A stretch of DNA of 64,000 nucleotides from Orientallactaga sibirica. Taxonomy: Eukaryota; Chordata; Mammalia; Rodentia; Dipodidae. Shown piece after piece: positions 55,082 through 64,000 of this stretch. Location: assembly GCA_036365145.1 (NCBI GenBank), contig JAEOAD010000024.1, positions 15,142,501 to 15,206,500 on the forward strand, read 5' to 3'. The notes beneath the pieces were generated by a model, which saw only the letters and a list, made by a program, of their open reading frames with translations, did no database searches and was not told where the DNA came from. Each line of letters begins with the position of its first letter. Positions within the stretch are counted from its first letter, which is position 1. The translations under genes and the position numbers were made by a program.

Positions 55082-55321
55082 TCAAATAATTTTATTTATT
55101 TATTTACTTCTCTGAGAGAGAGAGAGGAAAAAAAGAAAGAGAAAGAGGTAGAGAGAGAAAGAGAGATAATGGGCATATCAGGGCATAGTGTCACTGTGAA
55201 CAAACTCCAGATCCATGTGCCACCTTGTATATCTGGCTTATGTGGGTACTGGGGACTTGAACCTGGGCCCATTGGCTTTGCCAGCAAGTGCCTCAACTGC
55301 TAAGCCATCTCTCTAGCCCAC
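55082..55321 (-). mobile_element. DIP-type SINE
   Basis: attttatttatttatttact tail, GA tract 55112-55168, ggggacttgaacctgggcc, gctaagccatctctctagcc. Confidence 0.93.
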
Positions 55322-55377
55322 TTTTTAAAAATTAATAATGAAATATTTTTCTAAAGCCATCAGTCGGTTTCTCTTTT

Positions 55378-55546
55378 TTTGTGTGTGTGTGGGGATGTGT
55401 GTGTATGGGTACATGTGTGTGCATGTGCACATGGAGGCCAGAGAACAACCTCAAAGTTTGTGCCTTGGTAATGCTGTCAACTTTTTTTTGAGACAGGGTC
55501 TGTCATTGGCTTGGAACTCTTCTGGTTAGGCTAAATTGGCTGGACA
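55378..55546 (-). mobile_element. B4-type SINE fragment
   Basis: TG-rich 3' part, ggaggccagagaacaacctc and gagacagggtctgtcattgg. The head is missing where a B1 adjoins. Confidence 0.7.
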
Positions 55547-55554
55547 GAGCACCT

Positions 55555-55698
55555 CAGACATTTTGGCACACACCCTTAATCCCAGCAATGGGGAAGCAGA
55601 GGGTAGGAGGATCACTGTGAGTTCAAGGCCAACCTGAGACTACATAGTGAATTCCAGGTCAGTCTGGGCTGTAGCGAGACCTTACCTCAAAAAAAAGA
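55555..55698 (+). mobile_element. B1 SINE
   Basis: cattttggcacacaccctta to accttacctcaaaaaaaag; the first B1 bases are changed. Confidence 0.9.
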
Positions 55699-55699
55699 A

Positions 55700-55892
55700 T
55701 AAAAATGTATTTATTTATTTGCAAGCAGAAAGAGATAAAGAGACAAAGAGAGAATGGGCCTCCAGCCGCTGAAAACGAACTCCAGATGCATGTGCCACTG
55801 TGCATCTGCTTTATGTGGGTCGTGGGGTATCAAACCTAGGCCATTAGGCTTTGCAGGCAAACACATTAACCACTGAGCAATCTCTCCAAACC
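55700..55892 (-). mobile_element. DIP-type SINE
   Basis: aatgtatttatttatttgca tail, ggggtatcaaacctaggcc and actgagcaatctctccaaac. Confidence 0.9.
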
Positions 55893-57050
55893 AGGAGAAG
55901 GACTTTCTATCTTAGCAGTAGAGAAAGGAATCTGCTCACAGTTCTGCCCCAAGGAAAAGATTTTCTTTCTTTCTTTGTTTCTTTTATTTTTTAATGAAAG
56001 AAATGGCTGTATTTGTTTCTTCTTTCTCCAGGGGACCCAACTAGGCCACCTTTCCCAGACTTCCTTGCATCATGCATCACTTTCTGGCTGGGCTGATGGA
56101 AGAGCCAGCATGTGCACCTATGTGCTGCTCTCTTTCGTCCTGCTAGAAGCTCCCTAGAGTGGAGATACATGGTAAGCTTCAAAGATGGGTGTTAATATGG
56201 CAGGACTTTCAGCCTGGATCCTAGAATTATCATATGAAGACTGGAATACCTAACGCTAGCACAGTTCTGTTTTGTGATGAAGAATGAAATTTACTCGAGA
56301 CATTTAAATACAAGATCTATTTATTATGGCACTTACCATACTCAAACCAATATAATTCTATGTGGTAAAGCACTGGAGATGAACATCGAGGAAAATGAGT
56401 TTTTCCAGGGCTCTGCAGCTTTTGTAGCTTATAACTTGTTGGTGAAAATTTAGGAGTTCGGGGAATTATTAATGTCCAGTGGTCACAGGCCATTGTTTTT
56501 TAACCTTGGGCTTTCTTTGGTAATACAATTCCTGTAAGAACTCAGTAGGCTTCAGGTGTTTCCAGTCAATTCCATAGCTAATAACACAGCCAACGAGCTT
56601 TTCTAGAAATAGACTGTGAGTCTCAGAATTCCTGATTCCATGCCAGGGGCTTCTACATGATGCCGGTCCTCCTAGACCTCAGATTAATGACCTCTGCCCT
56701 GAGGCAATTTAAAACAATAACCTTGGGTGGGAAGGCAATACCCATAATCCAATCTTTTCCATCTGGGTTTTTTCTCTGTTCAGGCAGAAACAACTTTATA
56801 AAAATTGTTTAAGACAGGCTTGGAAGATTAAGCTTGTCTTTGGCTCAAATTTATGTGCTGCTGCTAATCTCCTTCTTTCCTCTTTAAGATGGTCTTCCTG
56901 GGTTACAACGCGTCTCCTCCATGGAACCTTACCAGAATGCATCCATTCACTGCAATCTTCCTAATGCCTCCCAGGGCCTGAAGTCTACATACACGCAATT
57001 GTGAAGAAGACTTAATTGATTGCTTACAACTTCCCAGCCAGGTTCTGTTG
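55893..57050. other. 1.2-kb repeat-poor block with an exon-like segment
   Basis: Unique DNA. Within it, 56032-56171 is bounded by a strong acceptor (polypyrimidine tract, then ctttctccag) and a donor (CATG|GTAAGC). All of the rest is unclassified. Confidence 0.4.
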
Positions 57051-57271
57051 TGCATTTATTTATTTATTTGAGAGAAAGAGGCAGAGAGAGGGAGAGAAAA
57101 GGAAGGAGGGAGAGAGAGAATAGGCACGCTAGAGCATCCAGCCACTGCAAATGAACTCCAGATGCATGCGCCACCTTGTGCATCTGGCTAACGTGGATCC
57201 TGGGGAATCAAACCTGGGTCCTTTGGCTTTGCAAGCAAGCACCTTAACTGCTAAGCCATCTCTCCAGCCCT
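57051..57271 (-). mobile_element. DIP-type SINE
   Basis: GA tract 57070-57120, ggggaatcaaacctgggtcc, ctaagccatctctccagccc. Near-matching tctgttgtgca / ctgttttgca flanks suggest an imperfect target duplication. Confidence 0.93.
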
Positions 57272-57474
57272 GTTTTGCAGTTTTTTATAGGACTGTGGGA
57301 CCAGTACTGCCCGAGGACACTAATTTTGCTTCCCAAGTCCCTTCCATGGAAGGATTTTGTTGTCTTCTCACATTACAGCTCCCAGTCTCATTGGCTCAGT
57401 TTAAGTGTCATGGATCCTTCTGACTCACAAGGGAAGCTGGAAAAATGAAGATTCATTTAAAACTCATAAAATGG

Positions 57475-57670
57475 AGCCAAGCATGGTGGTGCATGCCTTT
57501 AATTCCAGCCCTGGGGAGGCAGAGGTAGGAGGGCTGCTATGAGTTCAAGGCCATCCTGAGATTACATAGTGAATTCCACTTCAGCTTGGGCTATAGTGAA
57601 ACCCTACCTCGAAAACAAAACAAAACAAAACAAAACAAAACAAAACAAAACAAAACAAAACAAAAAACAG
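57475..57670 (+). mobile_element. B1 SINE with (CAAAA)n tail and target duplication
   Basis: gccaagcatggtggtgcatg start; tail (CAAAA)10 at 57613-57664. Perfect flanking duplication tcataaaatgg (57464-57474 and 57671-57681). Confidence 0.96.
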
Positions 57671-57690
57671 TCATAAAATGGGAGCTTCCA

Positions 57691-57915
57691 GGTTGGAGAC
57701 ATGGCTCAGCAGGTAATACGCTTGCCTGCAGAGCATAATGACCCAGGTTCAGTTCCCCAATACTCGTGCAAAGACAGATGTACAAAGAGTCACATGCAGC
57801 CGGAGTTTGTTTGCAGCAGTTGGAAGTCCTGGTGTGCTCTGTCTCTCTCTTTCTCTGTCTCTCTTCTCTCTATCTCTCTTCACTTGCAAATCAATTAATA
57901 AAAATATGTTTTTAA
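57691..57915 (+). mobile_element. DIP-type SINE
   Basis: caggttggagacatggctca head, ggttcagttcccc B box, CT tract 57838-57880. Confidence 0.93.
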
Positions 57916-58199
57916 AAGAAGAATTTTAAAAAGCACTGGAACTTCCCCAACTAGAGATGTAACTCAGATAGGATGCAGCCAAAAAGAAGAATGAGCAGGG
58001 CCTACTAGGCAGCACTGTGAGAGGCTACAGCTCATGGAAATCCATTCTACAAATACTTTTCCCTTATCCTTTAACGTTATCCCTGACCCCTGATGCTGGA
58101 GTGCCGCTAGAATGAGACCCACGGAAGGCCCCCTAGGCTCCTTAAGGTTTCCAAGAGGAAGGTATGTGTAGGATAGAGATTATTTCTTTCCTTTTTATT

Positions 58200-58785
58200 T
58201 TCATGTGCGTGTGTGTCTATGTGTTCCTGTGTGTATGTGTGAGTATGTGTGTGGAGGCCAGAGGTTGACACCAGGTGTCCTCCTTAATCATTCCAACTAT
58301 TTTTAGGAGGCCGACCCTCACTGAACTCACTGATTTGGGGTAGATAAGCTAGCAGCTAGCCAGCCAGCTGGAGGATTCCTCCTGCCTCCACCTCCTTAGT
58401 GCTGGGATCTAGGCCCCCTACTATGCCACACTTTTTTTCTTTTAAATACTCAGTTTTTAAATCTAATTTTATTTTTTCTTCATTTATTTGAGAGAGAGAG
58501 AGGCAGATGAGAGAGAGAGGCAGATGAGAAAGGGAGAGAATGGGCATCCCAGGGCTTTCAGCCTCTGCAAACAATCTCCTGACACATGCACCACTTTGTG
58601 CATCTGGCTTACATGGGTCCTGGGGAACCAAACCTGTGTCCTTTGGCTTTGCAGGCAAGCAACTTATTCACTAAGCCATCTCTTACTCCTTAACTACTCT
58701 TTTACCTGAGGGCTGAGGATCCAAACTCAGGTGCTTATGTGTGCATGGCAAGCACTTATTTACCCATTGAGCCATCGCCCCCACT
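58200..58785 (-). mobile_element. B4-type SINE interrupted by a DIP
   Basis: 3' part 58200-58445 (TG-rich, gaggttgacaccaggtgtcc, ttagtgctgggatctaggc) and 5' part 58700-58785 (gaggatccaaactcaggtgc, ttgagccatcgcccccac) are split by a DIP. Confidence 0.8.
58455..58690 (-). mobile_element. DIP-type SINE nested in a B4
   Basis: Purine tract with a 20-bp-scale duplication (agagagagaggcagatgaga twice), ggggaaccaaacctgtgtcc, cactaagccatctcttactc. Confidence 0.92.
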
Positions 58786-59186
58786 CCCCTTAAGGATATT
58801 GAATTTTAATTCCAATTCACCTAAGTTAGCATTTGGTTAGAGACACCAGAACAATTTCTCAGCATTGTTTACTTAGAAGCCCAGAGCACAGACCACAGAA
58901 GACTTACACTGTTGATCCCAAGACACATTTGTGGCTTAGCCCTCCAAGTTCTTGTCCTTAGTGGTTGCCAAAACCCCTCCTGTGATTCCCCTGTGCCTCC
59001 CAACCCATCTGTGCCCAAAAGAAAACTCTTCTGCTATCTGTTCCCTTCATAGGTTTTCTGCCAAAGTTTTCCGTATTTCCTGCATTTCTGTATTTTCTGT
59101 ATTTCCATCTTCCTACTATTCAGCTTTCTTGCAATATTTTATATCTTCTTGAACTCTTATTTCATGAGGAAGAAAAATTCCATCAT
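58786..59186. other. unclassified sequence
   Basis: Unique; tttctgtatttcc-type short repeats near 59070-59110. Confidence 0.4.
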
Positions 59187-59556
59187 TGTAGTAGACAGCC
59201 TCACTTCACTGAGATGAACTTCCAAATCAGGCACAGTTATGGAGGGAAGGGATATTTATCGAAGTTTACAGATCCAGGGGAAGTTCCATAATTGCAGGAG
59301 AAGCTGGCCTGCTTTCACAGGCCTAAGCAGAGAGGGAAAAGAGCCACATGCCCAAACCCCCAAACCACACCCCACAGCACACTTAGGAATTCCAGGCAAA
59401 GCTCAGGCACTTTGCATATCTTTAGATGGGAATTCCAAATGTACCTGGACACCTTTAGGGCTGGGACCTAGGATCCTCCCACAGTGACACCTCCCCCAGC
59501 CAGGTGGCTGCAGATCTAAACTACAAACTGTAATAAAGTCCATTCACAGCACCACA
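59187..59556 (-). mobile_element. solo LTR, third copy
   Basis: Same family as 24.8 and 54.35 kb (agatgaacttccaaatcagg, ggaagttccataattgcagg, actttgcatatctttagatg on plus). The 5' end is shortened. Flanks atcat and agcat (59182-59186 and 59557-59561) match in 4 of 5 positions. Confidence 0.82.
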
Positions 59557-59935
59557 AGCATTTTCCTTGAAGACTTATTACAGCTTTTTGAAATTATTTC
59601 AAGCCTGGTTTTCTCCCAAGAATACATCTCCTTTCCTCAGTTTAATTAAAACTAATTGTCTCTCCTTTTTTGTCACTGGTATTTGGTACTTGTATGTGTG
59701 TGAGGTAGCATATGAGGGACTGTCCAGCATTGCTTCCCAAGCACCATGCCTCCATTCCTGCACTGTATGTTCCGTGCGTCACTTGACTTGTGATTTCGTT
59801 CTTTACCCCAAATCTAGTGATTATTGGGAGACTTGTTAACCATGGGGACAAATGCCTACCATCCTATAGTACCTTGTCATTGTCACCTTCAGTAAGTACA
59901 CTCCAAACCCATGACCACTCACTGGATGCTTTTTA
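59557..59935. other. unclassified sequence
   Basis: Unique, nothing recognised. Confidence 0.4.
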
Positions 59936-60085
59936 AAAACTTTTATTTATGTTTTATTTATGTATATATGTAGGTATGTGTGTGTGTGTGTGTGCGCATG
60001 TTTGAATGTGGATGTATGGGCTCACCAACATCTTCTATTACTGCAGTTGAACACTAGAGCTGCATGTGCCACTTTGCATCAGGCT
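59936..60085 (-). mobile_element. old DIP-like fragment
   Basis: aacttttatttatgttttat tail, TG array 59977-59993, tgcatgtgccactttgcatc body; the 5' half is absent where the next DIP begins. Confidence 0.55.
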
Positions 60086-60228
60086 TTTATTTTTATTTAT
60101 TTATTTATTAGAGACAGAGAGAGGGGGAGACAGAGAGAAAAAGTGAGAATGGGCCCGCCAGGGTCTCTAGACACTGCCAATGAACTCCAGACGCATGTGC
60201 CACCTTGTGCATCTGGCTTATGTGGATG
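60086..60228 (-). mobile_element. DIP-type SINE, head missing
   Basis: atttttatttatttatttat tail, GA tract, gccaccttgtgcatctggct; stops before the B box. Confidence 0.9.
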
Positions 60229-60502
60229 TTTTCTTCCCCATAATGCCTTTGGCATTAAAACTTTCAGCTCATTTCCCCTTCCTAATAACAATCTGGGGTT
60301 CCTTTTACATCTTCATATACTATACACCTTACACTGATTCACTGGCAGCATTGAGATATCCAGTAACTCAGTCTCTCAATTTTCTCCCAATTTTGTGAGT
60401 CTCTGGGTTTGCATTTCCTTAGGCATCTAGTATAACTCAGGGGTTTAATAGTTTATTTATAGTCTCACTTCTCTTACTCATCACCTTTGTATATATTACT
60501 TT

Positions 60503-60664
60503 TCTTTTCTTTTCTTTTCTTTTTTTTTGAGGTAGGATTTTGTTCTAGCCCAGGCTAATCTGGAATTCACTATGTAGTCTCAGGGTGGCCTTGAACTCAT
60601 GGAGATCCTCTTATCTCTGCCTCCCAAGTGTGAGGATTAAAGGCATGTGCCTCCACAACCGGCC
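60503..60664 (-). mobile_element. B1 SINE
   Basis: (CTTTT)n tail (60503-60522), gaggtaggattttgttctag to gcctccacaaccggcc. Confidence 0.93.
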
Positions 60665-60729
60665 TGTTTTTCTGGGTGGGGGGGAAACATTTGTATTTTT
60701 CCTTTCTCCAACATCCCCAGGAAAACTCC

Positions 60730-60820
60730 CACTTTATATCAATCTGAGTGCTTTGTTCACAGCTTCATCTAGTTACACATAGTAGGTGCATAATAAGTGT
60801 TAAATTAATTAATCTGAAGT
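60730..60820 (+). mobile_element. L2/MIR-like 3' end
   Basis: ttacacatagtaggtgcata and ataagtgttaaattaatt match the L2/MIR tail. Confidence 0.5.
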
Positions 60821-61301
60821 TGCTACATTAGATAGTACCATGATGTCTGATAGCGGTAGACCTGTACATTTTCAGTTACTGGAATCTTCTACAATCAGCT
60901 TCCCATGATCACTAGTTCAAGGATCTTCTTAGTTCTCTCTCTCTAACCGCATTATGATCAGCATTAAGCTGCCTGAAGCATGACTGATCTGATGTTAAAG
61001 CAGTATAGCTAGGAATAATTTTTTTCCAACACTGTAACTTTTCTGTTCTAGGACATGGAAGTGAAAAACAAAAGGATCTGTTATCTCTATCACCAGAGAC
61101 ATCTAGAACTCACACCACTGAGGCTGCATTGTCTTGAACTCTGAATAAGTCTTTTGGGATGGAAGGTGAACAGAAACATGAGGCAAAATGCTATGCAAAC
61201 TCATAGCATATGGAAGAGCATTATGTGTCTCAGCAAAGCAAGTCACAGTTTTGTCAATGCCTATTTTTGCCTAGTGCTCCATGAGACTATATATATTTCT
61301 T
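60821..61301. other. unclassified sequence
   Basis: Unique, nothing recognised. Confidence 0.4.
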
Positions 61302-61571
61302 TTTTTTTTGGGGGGGGGAGAGACACAGAGAGAGACAGAGAGAGAGGGAGAGGAAGACAGATAGAGATGGGTGTGCCAGCAGCCTCTCAGCTGCTGCAAA
61401 CGAAATCCAGATGCATTTGCCCCCTTGTGATAAGTGCAGCATTGCACCCTGGTGTCACTTTGCATCAGGCTAAACATGGGACCTAGAGATTGGAACCGCC
61501 AGAGATTGGAACCAGCGTTCTTAGGGTTAGGAGGCAGGCACCTTAACCGCTAAGCCATCTCTCCAGCCCCT
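61302..61571 (-). mobile_element. long DIP SINE with duplicated B box and target duplication
   Basis: On minus the B box region is doubled (ggttccaatctctggc then ggttccaatctctagg; plus 61483-61516). The extra body segment is present and tttgcccccttgtga holds a CTCF-core-like match. Perfect flanking duplication tatatatttctt (61290-61301 and 61573-61584). Confidence 0.94.
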
Positions 61572-62559
61572 GTATATATTTCTTATCGGTCAGTTCAGCG
61601 AACACACAAGAAGGTAATGGAAGGTGGTTTCAGGAGACTGGAAAGTTAGCATATTAGAAGAGTTTAAAAAACAGCTATGAAATTTAAAGACTTACGCTTA
61701 TTTAAAGGATATGAGAATCACTTGAGAATTTTAAGTAAGGAATATCATGATCATAGTTACACTTTGGGAAGATCACTAGTGGCATTAACTGGGAAAACAC
61801 CAAGCCATCTAATGACATGAGCTTGTATAGCCTACATCATTACTCTTCCCCTACAATCTTTTGTTGTGGTTGCAATTCACTAAAATGTTGATGAGTATGT
61901 GAATTAATGAATGAGACTGAATGAAGAAAATCAATCAGGAGGCCTTTGCAATGATCTAGGTGAGTAATGGTTAGTCTAAGCCCACGTTAATGTATATGCT
62001 AAAAACAAAGTCAGAAATAAGATTAGTCATGTATGAGGGAGAGAACATTTCAAGATAGATGAAAGATTTTTTTTTGAGGCAATTCATTTTAATCTTATCA
62101 TAGTAATTCCTACTTCTGGCATTTTCTGTCATCAAATACTAGTAAGGTAGTATATGTAATACATTATATTAGTGAGTGGAATACACTTGAAGACTGTGTT
62201 TATGAGGAACAGAAACTTCAACATTTTAGGAATTTTATCATGTCATATAAAAAACGTCTGGTGTTGAGTGGTCCCAAGCCAGTCATAACATTCTACAGAA
62301 TCTCCAAGAGTAGTTCTGTCATGTCTCAGGCCTGCCATCTTTATTAATGTGTGGCCTTGCTTCATGGTCACCAGCCAGTGACCATGTTGAGTGTATATTA
62401 CATGAATGATGAAAGGGAGGACTGGAGGACAAAGGAGGTACTGGCTGATTCTCCTCCTTGTGCAGCTTCTAGAATCTATCAGGCCACCACATTATTACAT
62501 TGTTCTCTGATGCAAGTATGGCTGTATTATTAACTTATTTTATTATTATTATTATTTTT
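61572..62559. other. 1-kb repeat-poor sequence
   Basis: Unique AT-rich DNA, no gene or repeat recognised. Confidence 0.4.
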
Positions 62560-62704
62560 TTGGTTTTTCGAGGTAGAGTCTCATTCTGGCTCAAGCTGAC
62601 CTGGAATTCACTATGTAGTCTCAGGGTAGCCTCGAACTCACGGCGATAATCCTACCTCTGCCTCCCAAGTGCTGGGATTAAAGGATGTGCCACCACGCCT
62701 GGCT
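62560..62704 (-). mobile_element. B1 SINE
   Basis: tcgaggtagagtctcattct to gccaccacgcctggc, with an ATT-rich left tail. It sits in line with a second B1 of the same strand. Confidence 0.94.
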
Positions 62705-62706
62705 AA

Positions 62707-62840
62707 TTTTTTTTTTTTTTTTTTTTTGAGGTAGGGTCTTGCTCTAGCCAAGACTGACTTGGAATTCACTATGTACTTTCAGACTGGCTTTGAACTCACA
62801 GTGATCCTCCTACCTCTGCCTCCTAAGTGCTGGGATTAAT
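62707..62840 (-). mobile_element. B1 SINE, 5' truncated
   Basis: T22 tail, gaggtagggtcttgctctag to agtgctgggattaatga; the first 30 or so B1 bases are absent. Confidence 0.92.
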
Positions 62841-63351
62841 GATTTTTTTAACTTACATGCATTGCAAGCCAGAGATAAATTCAAAGATTCCTTAAAAGGT
62901 AAAAAAGATAATGTTGAAGAAATATGGGTGGCAGTACCTGGCACTGTGTCCCACAACACAGGAGGATGAGGGCGTCAAGGTGGGAATACCTGTGGTTTCC
63001 CTGCTTCTCCATGGAGCTCCTCAGAGCACAGGGCTCACATGGGTGTTAGACTTCAGGAAACTGGGTGAGGATGTCGCATAACAAAGATAATCTTCTGCAT
63101 ACGTGTTCATTTCATTCATGAACTGAGGTGAGCTAGGTCTTCTCCTTCGTTCCTGAACACCCAGGTTCTCTATGTGTGTCAATGTATAGGCTAAGACTGA
63201 GCCCGCAACATTGTTCTTGTCAGGGGAAGTTCTTCTGTTTGATGTTCCCCAGCCCCAGAAGGTTTTTCTTTGGCCATATCGACTTCACTAGTAACTCAGT
63301 AGAATACTATAATCTTTGTTAGGTAATGATCTGTTACTTTCTGTTATATGA
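62841..63351. other. unclassified sequence
   Basis: Unique, nothing recognised. Confidence 0.4.
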
Positions 63352-63555
63352 AGTCTAAGAACACATGTTCAAATCTCCAGATCCCCATGTAGTCAGATGC
63401 AATTGGCACATGTATACAATGTCACACATGCACACAAGGGGGTGCACAAGTCTGGAGTTCATTCACAGCAGCTGAAAGACCCTGGCAGTGACCATTCTCT
63501 CTTTCTCTTTCTCTCTCTCTCTGCCTCTTTCTCTCTCTCAAAAATAAAATAACTC
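63352..63555 (+). mobile_element. long DIP SINE, head missing
   Basis: Starts at the B box (tgttcaaatctcc), keeps the extra segment and cacacaagggggtgcac (63431-63447), then cattcacagcagctgaaaga, a CT tract and tail aaaataaaataac. Confidence 0.85.
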
Positions 63556-64000
63556 TGTGAGTTGACTGTCATTATTAGGGTGTCTTCTCTGTGTAAAATA
63601 AACGTCTTTTCACCATTTATTTTTTTTCCCCCTTTGGATATGGTCCAAATCTTGGATTCCAGTCTTGAATATCAGAGTCTTCACTCGGGCCCCTCCTGAC
63701 AGAAGCTTTAGATGTTAACACACTTCACTCATGGTAGAGAAAGGAGACAGACAAGAAAGTTTCATGTGCTTAGCAAGAGCTCATAGGACAACCGCATGGG
63801 TTGAGAAAATACCTATTATAAATTACCATATGGTGTGTCACATATAGGTACAATATAATTAGATAGATGTGTCAATCCTGATGGATAGATGGCTCCTTCC
63901 CTGGCAATACTATTATGCCAAGGAAGGTAGGGGTGACAACTTAGTTATGACTGCCGTTTTGGAATGACAATATTACATATTTCCTGTGCTCCTTTCAGTA
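63556..64000. other. unclassified sequence at the right edge
   Basis: Unique DNA with no repeat or coding signal. Confidence 0.4.

Overview
This window is vertebrate nuclear DNA, almost certainly from a rodent. I see no complete protein-coding gene, no RNA gene, no CRISPR array and no prokaryotic feature. The base composition, microsatellites and dense SINEs, LINEs and LTRs all point to a mammal. The two commonest repeats are a B1 (7SL-derived) SINE of the form gccgggcgtggtggcgcacg...cctacctcgaaaaacc and a tRNA-derived SINE of the form ggctggagagatggctta...ggttcgattcccc...gatgcacaaggtggc...ctctct...aaataaataaa. I recognise the second as the DIP type of the B2 superfamily, known from dipodoid rodents (jerboas, jumping mice, birch mice). 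Jaculus or a relative is therefore the likely source; the species call is inference.

Layout. Positions 1-1085 are a CpG island cut by the left edge. It is probably the promoter or end of a gene lying mostly outside the window. Two short frames touch the edge, one per strand, and neither is enough to name a gene. From 1.1 kb to 64 kb the window reads as intergenic or intronic DNA: I mapped about 45 DIP copies, 36 B1 copies or fragments, 11 B4 (ID+B1) copies and 7 ID-like copies. Ancient L2 pieces include one copy split over 18.4-20.65 kb. Old L1 pieces lie at 29.4, 30.6 and 43.7 kb, and younger L1 3' ends at 17.1, 31.0-32.4 and 45.1 kb. MaLR-type LTRs (ORR1-like, MLT1-like) occur at 3.4, 40.3, 53.7 and 54.1 kb. 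There is also a three-copy LTR family with target-site duplications (24.8, 54.35, 59.2 kb) and a three-copy rodent repeat I call family D.

Between the repeats are SINE-poor stretches, mainly 10.0-10.55, 13.8-15.96, 22.7-24.5, 37.4-38.5, 47.5-48.6 and 52.0-52.7 kb. Their AT-rich, TAAT-containing but non-repetitive texture is what conserved regulatory elements near developmental genes often look like. Without an alignment this is a hypothesis.

The most interesting observations are these: a long DIP subfamily in which two copies carry a duplicated pol III B box; DIP copies that carry a CTCF-core-like motif, parallel to the known role of B2 SINEs in mouse; and a solo LTR with perfect 5-bp target duplications nested inside an older MaLR LTR. 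The open reading frames here (longest 211 codons) run through repeats or simple sequence and look like chance.
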